Assembly (NCBI RefSeq): GCF_003048255.1
Contig: NZ_CP028487.1
Location: forward strand, 186,001-250,000
Source: Yersinia massiliensis
Lineage (GTDB): Bacteria > Pseudomonadota > Gammaproteobacteria > Enterobacterales > Enterobacteriaceae
DNA length: 64,000 nucleotides
Reading direction: 5' to 3'
Shown here: one piece after another, positions 1 through 7,255 of the stretch
Numbering within the stretch: position 1 is the first letter of the stretch
Layout: every line of letters starts with the position of its first letter
Notes under the pieces: model-generated
The model's database searches: none
Told to the model about the DNA's origin: nothing
Seen by the model: only the letters and a program-made list of their open reading frames with translations
Program-made: the position numbers and the translations under genes

Positions 1-489
1 GCGCCGCAGTCGTATCCGGTGCAAGCGATGGCGACCATCACGACCCATGACCTGCCGACACTGCGAGGCTATTGGCAAGCGGATGACCTGACATTGGGTA
101 ATAAGCTGGGCTTATATCCGGACCAACAGATCTTGAAGCAGCTTTATCTCGATAGAGAGCGGGCGAAGCAAGGGTTGTTGGAAGGGCTGCATCACTATGA
201 TTGCGTGCCAAAAAAGGTGGGTCACAAAGCCTCGTTACTTGCGATGAGCCCTGTGCTCAACCGTGGGTTACAACGTTATGTCGCTGACAGTGCCAGTGCA
301 TTATTGGGGTTGCAGCCAGAAGATTGGTTGGATATGGCGACACCGGTCAACATTCCTGGCACCAGTGATGAATATCCCAATTGGCGACGTAAGTTAACGG
401 TGACGTTGGAAGAGATGTTTGCTGACGAGCACGTGAATCGGTTATTGAAGGATTTAGATAAGCGCCGCAAGAATGTTTCCGCGGGGTAA
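1..489 (+). CDS. malQ: 4-alpha-glucanotransferase (amylomaltase), C-terminal part
   Basis: The open frame enters the window at base 1 and ends with TAA at 487-489, giving about 162 residues of C-terminus; the 5' part lies outside. MalQ transfers maltosyl and longer dextrinyl units between maltodextrins in the cytoplasm. The visible part contains ATITTHDLPTLRGYW, the conserved C-terminal (beta/alpha)8-barrel segment of GH77 enzymes, which includes the HD pair used in substrate binding. The tail VNIPGTSDEYPNWRRKL is also typical of the family. Enterobacterial MalQ is about 690 residues, so about a quarter is seen. It lies upstream of nfuA in convergent orientation, as in other enterics where malQ is near gntX/nfuA. 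The identification rests on recognition of the C-terminal motifs. Confidence 0.93.
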   Translation, partial: APQSYPVQAMATITTHDLPTLRGYWQADDLTLGNKLGLYPDQQILKQLYLDRERAKQGLLEGLHHYDCVPKKVGHKASLLAMSPVLNRGLQRYVADSASALLGLQPEDWLDMATPVNIPGTSDEYPNWRRKLTVTLEEMFADEHVNRLLKDLDKRRKNVSAG

Positions 490-512
490 GGTTTGAGTGA
501 TTCTGAGTGACG

Positions 513-536
513 ATAAGGGGGAGAAATCCCCCTTAT
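513..536 (+). terminator. G5/C5 hairpin after malQ
   Basis: A perfect 9-bp stem (ATAAGGGGG / CCCCCTTAT) with a 6-base loop lies 24 bases after the malQ stop. There is no clear T-tract, so its role as a factor-independent terminator is inferred from position. A second hairpin with the same stem core is at 704-723. Confidence 0.5.
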
Positions 537-567
537 GATTATGACAATGTGCGTATAGCTAGCGGAG

Positions 568-660
568 AGAACAGACAGATCGTAAAGACGCCGTAAAATC
601 GTCCCTGATGGCTCGGGCCGCGCCATCCTTGGCGCGGACGCTTTACTCTTCTGCCTGCCC
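568..660. repeat. Intergenic palindromic repeat (Yersinia-type MITE-like element)
   Basis: This is a roughly 93-bp imperfect palindrome. The arm at 568-587 (GACAGATCGTAAAG type) is matched in inverted form by 641-660 (CTTTACTCTTCTGCCTGC). An inner stem CCGCGCC/GGCGCGG closes around ATCCTT near 618-637. From memory, sequences of this form (GTAAAGACGCCGTAAA...) are dispersed in Yersinia intergenic regions. It has no coding capacity, so it is most likely a non-autonomous miniature element or a transcribed hairpin between malQ and nfuA. Confidence 0.6.
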
Positions 661-703
661 TCACCGCTCTAGACTGAATCATTGGGATGGTGGCAGTAGT
701 TTT

Positions 704-723
704 AAGGGGGAGATGTCCCCCTT
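704..723 (-). terminator. Hairpin after nfuA
   Basis: A stem AAGGGGG/CCCCCTT with a 6-base loop lies 33 bases beyond the nfuA stop. It nearly duplicates the hairpin at 513-536, so the pair flanks the palindrome at 568-660. There is no long T-tract on the nfuA strand, so termination is an inference from position. Confidence 0.45.
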
Positions 724-755
724 TATGATGACTGTCGTACCAAGAACGCCAAGTA

Positions 756-1331
756 TTAGTAGTAAGAGTGTTCGCCGCGCTGATGCTCGGTCAAATCCCT
801 TACCCCTTTCAATTCTGGGAATTTCTGCAACAACTCTTTCTCGATGCCTTCTTTTAGCGTGACATCGACCATAGAACACCCGTTACAACCACCGCCGAAT
901 TGCAAAATAGCCAAGGCGTCAGGAGTGATTTCCATCAAGGTGACACGGCCACCGTGACCCGCCAATTGCGGGTTAATCTGCGATTGCAGGACATACTCAA
1001 CCCGTTCCATTAGCGGCGCATTGTCATCCACTTTGCGCATTTTGGCGTTCGGGGCTTTCAGGGTGAGCTGCGAACCGAGCTGGTCGGTCACGAAATCGAT
1101 TTCAGCATCTTCCAAATAAGGTTTGCTCAGCTCATCAATATAAGCTGACAGCTGTTCGAATTTCAGTTCAGTATCTGTGGCTTCAACGGCATCCGGCGGG
1201 CAATAAGACACACCGCACTCAGCGGTTGGTGTACCGGGGTTGATAACAAATACACGGATTTGGGTGCCTTCTTCTTGATTTGCCAACAATTTGGCAAAAT
1301 GAGATTGTGCTGCATCTGTTATTGTGATCAT
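756..1331 (-). CDS. nfuA: Fe-S cluster carrier/scaffold protein NfuA
   Basis: A 191-residue cytoplasmic protein, the same length as the enterobacterial NfuA family. Residues 1-100 form the degenerate A-type (IscA-like) domain. The C-terminal half is the NifU-like domain with FGGGCNGCS, placing the cluster-binding cysteines at about C149 and C152. NfuA receives [4Fe-4S] clusters and passes them to client enzymes, especially under oxidative stress and iron starvation. It is encoded just downstream of gntX on the same strand with about 60 bases between, the usual gntX-nfuA order. The ATG at 1331 is chosen because MITITDAAQ is the family N-terminus. Confidence 0.97.
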   Translation of the reverse strand: MITITDAAQSHFAKLLANQEEGTQIRVFVINPGTPTAECGVSYCPPDAVEATDTELKFEQLSAYIDELSKPYLEDAEIDFVTDQLGSQLTLKAPNAKMRKVDDNAPLMERVEYVLQSQINPQLAGHGGRVTLMEITPDALAILQFGGGCNGCSMVDVTLKEGIEKELLQKFPELKGVRDLTEHQRGEHSYY

Positions 1332-1390
1332 GGCATCTGCTCAATAGTTGACTACGCTTGTCGGCTATAATACGCCCATTGTTAGGGTGA

Positions 1391-2065
1391 CTACAAGGTT
1401 CGACAAATACACCAAACCTGCAACGAAGCAATCCCCTCAGCCCATAATAACGTGGCAATCTCATTCAGCGTGCTTCCCGTCGTCACAACATCATCCAGCA
1501 GGGCAATGTGTTGGCCTCGAATGGGCGTCACGCAACGAAAGATCCCCTGCAAATTTTGACGCCGTGCTGTGGCGCTGAGTTGTTGCTGAGGAGGCGTTGC
1601 ACGGACGCGCTGTAAGGTCATATTGCTATAGTGGCAGTTAAGCCAGCGAGCTAATGGCCGCGCTAAGAGGTCTGCTTGATTATAGCCGCGCCGCCAGCAG
1701 CGTGAACGGTGTAATGGCACACTGATAATACGATCCGGTTTAATCACCTTGCCATGACGTTTGGCATCGAGCCAACGCAGTAATAATAGGCGTGCCAAAG
1801 CCGGAGCCAGTTGGGTGCAGCCACTAAATTTGAGTTGCTTAATCAGCCCCTTTAGCGGAGGCGCGTAATCGCTGACAAAGATAATATTCTCCCAATCGGG
1901 TGGTTTATTTAGGCAACGGCCACAAGGAAGTTGAGTGTTAGCGCTGGGTAAGCCGCAGCGTGGGCAGCAAGGCGGTAACTTAGGCAAGTGGCGATTGCAG
2001 TAGCAGCAGATGCCGTGGCTAGCGTGGTGGAGGGGTTGGTGGCAGAGCCAGCAGTGGCTGTTAAT
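1391..2065 (-). CDS. gntX: ComF/GntX family phosphoribosyltransferase-like protein with atypical start
   Basis: This ComF-family protein (DNA utilisation/amidophosphoribosyltransferase-like) has the PRTase loop LLDDVVTTGSTLNEIA near the C-terminus and a cysteine-rich N-terminal zinc-finger region. The frame is open well upstream of the first conventional start (TTG at 1987). That upstream stretch encodes HCWLCHQPLHH...HGICCYCNRH, which aligns with the first zinc-finger half of E. coli GntX (CWLC...GICSVC). No ATG, GTG or TTG is in frame there. An ATT at 2065-2063 follows a strong AAGGAGGA with good spacing and gives 224 residues, close to the 227 of E. coli GntX. The start is therefore inferred: either a rare AUU start, or translation from TTG 1987 with loss of the first CxxC. 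The 5' end abuts a 130-bp tandem repeat. Function in this organism is not known beyond the family. Confidence 0.8.
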   Translation of the reverse strand: MNSHCWLCHQPLHHASHGICCYCNRHLPKLPPCCPRCGLPSANTQLPCGRCLNKPPDWENIIFVSDYAPPLKGLIKQLKFSGCTQLAPALARLLLLRWLDAKRHGKVIKPDRIISVPLHRSRCWRRGYNQADLLARPLARWLNCHYSNMTLQRVRATPPQQQLSATARRQNLQGIFRCVTPIRGQHIALLDDVVTTGSTLNEIATLLWAEGIASLQVWCICRTL

Positions 2066-2070
2066 ATGTT

Positions 2071-2375
2071 CCTCCTTCGTCCTTGACGCCGCAGGGTTGT
2101 TGGCTGCACTTACTCGCCCGAATCACTTACTGATGTAAGCTCATCGGGACTTGTTCGTTTGCCGCCTACCTGCAACGCCAATGACTTTGGAGGTTTCTTT
2201 CCACCTTCGTCCTTGACGCCGCAGGGTTGTTGGCTGCATTCACTTACCCGAATCACTGACGAGGGTCAGCTCATCGGGCTGCGTTCACTGGCCGCCTACC
2301 TGCAACGCCAATGACTTTGGAGGTTTCCTTCCACCTTCGTCCTTGACGCTGTAGGGTTGTTGGCTGCATTCACTG
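2071..2375. repeat. Tandem 130-bp intergenic repeat (two copies plus a partial third)
   Basis: The phrase CCTTGACGCCGCAGGGTTGT starts at 2081 and recurs at 2211 and, with two changes, at 2341, an exact 130-bp period. Each full unit ends with GCCGCCTACCTGCAACGCCA then ATGACTTTGGAGG. The third unit decays after about 35 bp. Units carry the GGCTGCATTCAC...ATCGGG...CTGCAACGCCAAT pattern also seen in the single elements at 10357-10475 and 54058-54175, so all three loci look like one dispersed Yersinia repeat family. The block fills the space between the divergent gntX and bioH genes. Confidence 0.85.
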
Positions 2376-2444
2376 TGCTCATTCCGTTAAGCCATCGGAT
2401 CAGGCAAGATACCCGACAAGATTAAGGCGACAGGATATTAGCGT

Positions 2445-3221
2445 ATGAAACAACTTTATTGGAACACCTGCGGTGAAGGTGATCGCGATCTTGTGTTGCT
2501 GCACGGATGGGGGCTGAATGCCGAAGTCTGGCATTGCGTTATTGATCGACTTGCTCCGCATTTTCGCCTGCACCTTGTGGACCTGCCCGGTTATGGCCGC
2601 AGCAAAGATTTTGGTGCGATGTCACTGTCTGATATGGCAGCCATTGTCTTGCAGCAGGCCCCGCAACAAGCGTTGTGGCTGGGGTGGTCAATGGGGGGGC
2701 TGGTGGTCAGTCAGATAGCATTAAGTCATCCGGAGCGAGTGGCAGGGTTGATCACCGTTTCTTCCTCACCGTGCTTCACAGCTCATGACGATTGGCCCGG
2801 TATCCGCCCTGAAGTGCTAGGAGGCTTCCAGCAGCAGCTCAGTGAAGATTTCCAGCGTACGGTTGAGCGTTTCTTGGCATTACAAACATTAGGGACCGAA
2901 AGCGCGCGACAGGATGCCCGCTTATTGAAAGCGGTGGTGTTGCAACACCAGATGCCGGAAGTGTCGGTGCTCACCGGTGGGCTGGAAATTCTGCGTACGA
3001 CAGATTTGCGCGACGCGCTGGCGACATGTTCTCTGCCATTTTTGCGCATCTACGGGTATCTGGATGGGCTGGTACCACGCAAAGTTGCCTCTTTGCTCGA
3101 CAGTGAATGGCCGCTCACGCAATCGGTGGTGATGAAGGGCGCGGCACATGCGCCATTTGTGTCCCATCCTGATGATTTTTCTAATTTAATTATTACGTTC
3201 GCACAACAAAATCAGCACTAA
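2445..3221 (+). CDS. bioH: Pimeloyl-[acyl-carrier protein] methyl ester esterase
   Basis: A 258-residue alpha/beta-hydrolase. BioH removes the methyl group from pimeloyl-ACP methyl ester, ending the BioC-BioH route to the pimelate moiety of biotin. The nucleophile elbow GWSMGG puts the catalytic serine at about residue 82. The oxyanion-hole motif LLHGWG is near residue 20. The acid and histidine fit DGLVPRK and [10 protein letters not shown] near the C-terminus. Length and spacing match the E. coli enzyme (256 residues). It is divergent from gntX, as in other enterics, with the tandem repeat between them. The RBS before the ATG is weak. Confidence 0.96.
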   Translation: MKQLYWNTCGEGDRDLVLLHGWGLNAEVWHCVIDRLAPHFRLHLVDLPGYGRSKDFGAMSLSDMAAIVLQQAPQQALWLGWSMGGLVVSQIALSHPERVAGLITVSSSPCFTAHDDWPGIRPEVLGGFQQQLSEDFQRTVERFLALQTLGTESARQDARLLKAVVLQHQMPEVSVLTGGLEILRTTDLRDALATCSLPFLRIYGYLDGLVPRKVASLLDSEWPLTQSVVMKGAAHAPFVSHPDDFSNLIITFAQQNQH

Positions 3222-3387
3222 AACACCGAATGGCCGCTTCGCTGATTGGGCGTTTATCTCGCTTCGTGACAGCCTAACTAGGCAAATGAATGGATTATAT
3301 TTCGTCAATAAATGGCTAAATATTAATTTTGCTCAATAATTAAGACTGCTTTACTGGAGTAGACCATTCATTTACGAGGTATTTGGC

Positions 3388-3651
3388 ATGAATTTATTGA
3401 AAAATTTAACAATAGCTCTGGTGGTATCTGGGATTTCATTTGGCGCGATGGCGGCGGAAGAAATCACCAAAGATGAAGCAGCAAAGTACGAGAAGATTGG
3501 CACAATCTCAAGTTCCGGTGAGGCAACATCACCCATGGACGTGAAACAAGAATTATCAAAATTGGCTGATGAGAAGGGGGGTAAATACTATGTGATTACC
3601 TCCGAGCGCGAAAAGAAAAAGTTTGATGCCACGGCTGATGTGTATAAATAG
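3388..3651 (+). CDS. Small exported DUF1471 (YhcN/BhsA-type) protein
   Basis: An 87-residue protein with a clear signal peptide (NLLKNLTIALVVSGISFGAMA, cleavage after residue 22) and a mature part of about 65 residues. The motif KIGTISSSGEATSPMDVKQE followed by KGGKYYVITSE is the DUF1471 fold found in E. coli BhsA, McbA, YhcN and YdgH. Family members are periplasmic or outer-membrane associated and are induced by stress such as acid, peroxide or biofilm signals. Which paralogue this is cannot be decided from sequence alone, so no symbol is given. It has its own upstream region (3222-3387) and a terminator at 3660-3681. Confidence 0.85.
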   Translation: MNLLKNLTIALVVSGISFGAMAAEEITKDEAAKYEKIGTISSSGEATSPMDVKQELSKLADEKGGKYYVITSEREKKKFDATADVYK

Positions 3652-3659
3652 TCAATGCA

Positions 3660-3681
3660 GAGGATGCCCATTAGGGCATCC
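3660..3681 (+). terminator. Terminator of the DUF1471 gene, facing feoC
   Basis: AGGATGCCCATTAGGGCATCCT is a hairpin of about 9 bp with a short loop directly after the stop codon. It lies between two convergent genes and may serve both. Confidence 0.7.
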
Positions 3682-3691
3682 TGTTCCAGTA

Positions 3692-3940
3692 CTAATGTTG
3701 ATCTTTTAACTGATACACCACGGTATGGCACTGATTCTTTCCTTCGGGGCAACTTTTGCAACTGCCTGTCAGACACCCACTGTTATCTAACTCAATACGC
3801 TCAACCTTGCCCATCGCGGTCAGTCTTTCCAGCATTGCCTCGATCAAAGGTAAAGGCGTTGCCAATTGTTGACTTAACTGAGCCGCCCCCACATGACCAC
3901 TGAGGGCGATTGCATCGCGTAATTGCAGCAAACTTGCCAT
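3692..3940 (-). CDS. feoC: Fe(2+) transport regulatory protein FeoC
   Basis: An 82-residue winged-helix protein, last gene of the feoABC operon. The N-terminal 55 residues form the helix-turn-helix ([23 protein letters not shown]). The C-terminal loop carries four cysteines in [16 protein letters not shown], the FeoC iron-sulfur-cluster/redox motif. FeoC binds the FeoB N-terminal domain and protects FeoB from FtsH proteolysis; it may also sense oxygen through its cysteines. It follows feoB by 70 bases and ends just before the terminator of the convergent DUF1471 gene. Confidence 0.93.
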   Translation of the reverse strand: MASLLQLRDAIALSGHVGAAQLSQQLATPLPLIEAMLERLTAMGKVERIELDNSGCLTGSCKSCPEGKNQCHTVVYQLKDQH

Positions 3941-4010
3941 AGCCCCTCTTTTTTTCTCGGTAATACATCTGGTTATCGTGATCGGTCAGTGAGCCATGCC
4001 TATTCACTCA

Positions 4011-6326
4011 CTAATGGCAGTCATTACCGCTACTTTGGCAACAACTGGCCGGTGTGCTGTTTTGTAATCTCATGGTGACTCGGCTGCGTGCGCGGCGTAG
4101 GCCAAATATAATCAGTACATTCACCACAATCACTAAGGCAATAATGGTCAGGCTTTGTTGTGGGTGCTCGCGTATAGTCGCGACCTGATAAAACAGGGTC
4201 GCCAGTGAATAAGCCACATTCAGCCCCCAAAGAATCGAGAAGGTCATCCAGCCACGGCTAGTCTCCCGTGCGATAGCCCCCATAACGGAAACACAAGGCA
4301 CATACAACAGCACGAATATCAGGTAGCTATAGGCCGCAATACTCGAGCCGAATTTACTGCTCATCATGCCCATCGAACCTGCGGCCATTTCACCTTCGCC
4401 TTTGCTCGCTTCAATCGGATTCGAGAGCACACTGAGACTAAAGGTCTCTTTTAAGCCCTGCCATGTGGTTTCAGCCGCACCGGCCAGCTCACTCAGTAGG
4501 TTGAAGTTCTCAGCATCAAAGGGTTCATTTTTGATTTGCTCTGCGGTGTAGAGCGTATTCAGTGTCCCGACCACCACTTCTTTTGCCATGGCACCGGTCA
4601 CTAATCCGACGGTTGCCTGCCAGTTATCGCTATGAACGCCCATCGGGGTGAGTAACGGCGTCAGCACCTTACTGACGGAAGCGAGCGCCGAATCGTTGAT
4701 GCTATCCACCGCTTTGCCACTGAAAGAAAAGCTATTCAACCCGCCGATAAAGATACTGGCGATAACAATGACTTTCCCTGCCCGCAGGACAAAGCCTTTC
4801 AGTCGCTGCCACGTTTGTAATAACAAGCTTTTCAGATGAGGTACGTGGTAGACCGGCAGTTCCATCACAAAGGGGGAGGCTTCACCCCGCATTATGGTGT
4901 GTTTTAGCACCAATCCAGTGAGGATAGCGACGACGATGCCGAGTAGATAAAGAGAGAAAACGATACTGGCACCGTCTTGACCAAAGAAAGCGGCAGCAAA
5001 GACGGCAAAAATCGCCAGCCGCGCCCCACAGGACATAAAAGGCGCCATCATAATGGTGATCAAACGTTCACGTTGTGCATCCAGTGTTCGTGCGCCCATG
5101 ATGGAAGGTACATTGCAGCCGAAGCCGACAATGAGCGGCACAAAGGATTTACCCGGTAACCCCAGCGCTTGCATTAATCGGTCCATCACAAAAGCAGCGC
5201 GGGCCATATAGCCGGAATCTTCCAAGAACGAGAGGAACAGGTACATCATGCCAATTTGTGGAACAAGTGGCAGTACGGTGTTAATCCCGCCTCCGACACC
5301 TTGGGCGAGGAAGATAGTGAGCCATTGAGGGAAATGCAGGGTATAACCCACCCATTGCAGCCCTTGAATAAAGATGGCGGCGGAGCCGATATCAAATATG
5401 GGCTGCAACGCACCGCCAATATTGATAGCCAAAACAAACATTAAATACATCACAAACAGGAAGATAGGCACACCCAGCCAGCGATTGAGGATGACTTTAT
5501 CCAGCGCCAGAGTCAGGCGGTTAGGTTCAGCCTGCTGCGAGTTGCCGACGATATCACAGATGCGAGCAATGCTTTGGTAGCGAGCATCGGCAATCACCAG
5601 TTCCGGATCTTCGTGCTGGTTTTCTCGCAGATGAAGTCGTGCTTGTTCAACCTGAGAGGGGGCAATGCCTGCGCGGGCCAGGCTGTAAATGTCGCCTTCC
5701 AATATTTGCAGGGCCAGCCAGCGGCGTTGCTGAGTGGGCCAAGATTCAGGCATCGCCTGTACCAACTTTTCCACCTCTGCGAGGAGAACGGGGGGGTAGT
5801 TAACCAATGCTCTGAAGGTGGCGGGTTGAAGCGCATCGATACAGGTTTTTAATTCGTTAATGCCCTGACCGCGGGTTGATACCAGTGGAATAACTGGGCA
5901 GCCTAATTGCTGAGATAACGCAGAGATATCAATATCGATATGCTGGCTTTTGGCGATATCCAACATATTGAGTGCCACGATGCAGGGGATGCCTAACTCG
6001 ACCAATTGCAGTGTGAGATAGAGATTACGTTCCAGATTCGCGGCATCAATCACGTTGATCAGTAGGTCGGCTTCGCCACTCAGAATATAGTGGCAAGCAA
6101 TTTGCTCATCCAATGAAGTCTGTTCTGAGATGGTGGTCAGGGAATAAGTCCCCGGTAAGTCAACCAAAGTGACTTGATGCTGCGCGGTAGTGAAATGCCC
6201 CTCTTTGCGCTCAACGGTGACCCCTGCCCAGTTCCCCACGCGCTGACGAGCGCCGGTTAATTGGTTGAAAAGCGTGGTTTTACCCGCATTAGGATTGCCG
6301 ATCAGGCCGATTGTGAGTGCTTTCAT
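4011..6326 (-). CDS. feoB: Ferrous iron uptake GTPase-permease FeoB
   Basis: A 771-residue inner-membrane protein that moves Fe2+ into the cytoplasm. The start MKALTIGLIGNPNAGKTTLF is preferred over an in-frame upstream ATG at 6380 because it puts the G1 loop (GNPNAGKT, residues 10-17) at the family position. The G3 motif DLPGTYSL follows near residue 57. After the helical spacer come two Gate domains (one with GFGCNVPSIMGART, the other with GAMAKEVVVGTLNTLY) within a C-terminal region of many hydrophobic helices. Length matches E. coli FeoB (773). It is the middle gene of feoABC. Anaerobic and iron-starvation control is indicated by sites upstream of feoA. Confidence 0.97.
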   Translation of the reverse strand: MKALTIGLIGNPNAGKTTLFNQLTGARQRVGNWAGVTVERKEGHFTTAQHQVTLVDLPGTYSLTTISEQTSLDEQIACHYILSGEADLLINVIDAANLERNLYLTLQLVELGIPCIVALNMLDIAKSQHIDIDISALSQQLGCPVIPLVSTRGQGINELKTCIDALQPATFRALVNYPPVLLAEVEKLVQAMPESWPTQQRRWLALQILEGDIYSLARAGIAPSQVEQARLHLRENQHEDPELVIADARYQSIARICDIVGNSQQAEPNRLTLALDKVILNRWLGVPIFLFVMYLMFVLAINIGGALQPIFDIGSAAIFIQGLQWVGYTLHFPQWLTIFLAQGVGGGINTVLPLVPQIGMMYLFLSFLEDSGYMARAAFVMDRLMQALGLPGKSFVPLIVGFGCNVPSIMGARTLDAQRERLITIMMAPFMSCGARLAIFAVFAAAFFGQDGASIVFSLYLLGIVVAILTGLVLKHTIMRGEASPFVMELPVYHVPHLKSLLLQTWQRLKGFVLRAGKVIVIASIFIGGLNSFSFSGKAVDSINDSALASVSKVLTPLLTPMGVHSDNWQATVGLVTGAMAKEVVVGTLNTLYTAEQIKNEPFDAENFNLLSELAGAAETTWQGLKETFSLSVLSNPIEASKGEGEMAAGSMGMMSSKFGSSIAAYSYLIFVLLYVPCVSVMGAIARETSRGWMTFSILWGLNVAYSLATLFYQVATIREHPQQSLTIIALVIVVNVLIIFGLRRARSRVTMRLQNSTPASCCQSSGNDCH

Positions 6327-6412
6327 GGTCCAACGTAATATCAATAAATTAAGCTGCAGTAAGGCGTTTTCATCCGCCACAAGTCAGAAAAGATAGCGCG
6401 ATCACTGGGGAT

Positions 6413-6637
6413 TTAGGGCTGAAGGTCCAGTGTGAGCAAATCTAGATCTTTTTTGCGTACCACCAGGCTGACCCGACGGGTTTCTATCTGAATGGGATCG
6501 CCTAAAGGCGCAAGGCGAACAACATTAAATGAAGAACCGGGGAGCATACCCAGTGATAATAGTTTCTGCCGATAGGCTGGACTGATCTCAGGTGAGAAAC
6601 CTACGATTTTATAGGAACGCTGTGGAATAAGATGCAT
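6413..6637 (-). CDS. feoA: Ferrous iron transport accessory protein FeoA
   Basis: A 74-residue SH3-like protein, first gene of feoABC. The sequence [37 protein letters not shown] shows the family LGMLPG motif, followed by the [12 protein letters not shown] strand. FeoA binds FeoB and is needed for full Fe2+ uptake. The ATG at 6637 is the only start that gives the family N-terminus. The gap to feoB is 86 bases. A long upstream region (6638-7255) holds the operon control sequences. Confidence 0.95.
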   Translation of the reverse strand: MHLIPQRSYKIVGFSPEISPAYRQKLLSLGMLPGSSFNVVRLAPLGDPIQIETRRVSLVVRKKDLDLLTLDLQP

Positions 6638-6723
6638 AGGAGCCTCTTGAATTATCGTTTAATTGGCGTACCAGAGTTCAGGGTAAAGTTCAGAGTAATA
6701 TTAGTCTAAAAACTAATAGATGA

Positions 6724-6748
6724 GATAATGATAGTAATAATCATTTTC
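6724..6748. promoter_or_regulatory. Fur box of the feo operon
   Basis: GATAATGATAGTAATAATCA followed by TTTTC is very close to the 19-bp Fur consensus (GATAATGATAATCATTATC). It lies about 90 bases upstream of the feoA start. Fe2+-Fur repression of feo is established in enterics; the site here is read from sequence only. Confidence 0.8.
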
Positions 6749-6957
6749 ATATTCAACTAAGGCAAAATACTCAAAAGTAAGTATTAGTAACAATTCTACT
6801 CTTAGAATGAATGAGTCTGATGTCTATTTCGTGCTTGTTTTACCACCAAATTAGCGTGATCGCAAATGCGAATGATGAGTTAAATCAGTTAACTGAATGT
6901 TTCTATCACGGCCTGCTTGTTCTGTAAAATACGCATAAGTAACATAATCGATTCACT

Positions 6958-6971
6958 ATGATTTGAATCAA
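6958..6971. promoter_or_regulatory. FNR-type site upstream of feoA
   Basis: ATGATTTGAATCAA matches TTGAT-N4-ATCAA at 9 of 10 consensus positions. It lies 320 bases upstream of feoA. FNR activation of feo under anaerobiosis is known in E. coli; the long distance here lowers confidence. Confidence 0.5.
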
Positions 6972-7170
6972 ATAACATTAGTATTTTTATGAGGGGGGTA
7001 TCTGGCGGCGTAATTAATTATAAATTAATGGTAATTTTTAATTAATTAATAACTTTGTTAAATAGATTGTTAAATTCAATTCCCTCCTATCACGCATCGT
7101 ATTATTAATATCACCCTAAAATGAATTTGTTATTTTTTGTGTCTGCGACACCCGTGGTGTTTCGAGGTAA

Positions 7171-7208
7171 AAAATTCCCCAATATCAGATGGGCATCTAA
7201 TATTGGGG
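7171..7208 (-). terminator. Factor-independent terminator of tex
   Basis: On the minus strand a stem of CCCCAATAT with its complement and inner AGAT/ATCT pairs closes a short loop (7177-7207) and is followed by AATTTTTT. It stands about 50 bases after the tex stop. Confidence 0.9.
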
Positions 7209-7255
7209 AGTAAGTCAGTTATTCGATAACCGGTTAATCATCCTGACATTAACCA

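Larger units (their letters stand above)
6638..7255. other. feo control region and tex downstream region, no gene
   Basis: About 620 AT-rich bases separate feoA and tex. It holds a Fur box (6724-6748), an FNR-type site (6958-6971) and the tex terminator (7171-7208). No plausible coding frame was seen. The stretch 6990-7110 is extremely AT-rich with runs of TTAATTAA, a likely H-NS or curved-DNA region. Confidence 0.7.

Noticed and set aside
608-862. 84-codon open frame between malQ and nfuA
   Set aside because: It overlaps the intergenic palindrome and the 3' end of nfuA and has no recognisable protein features.
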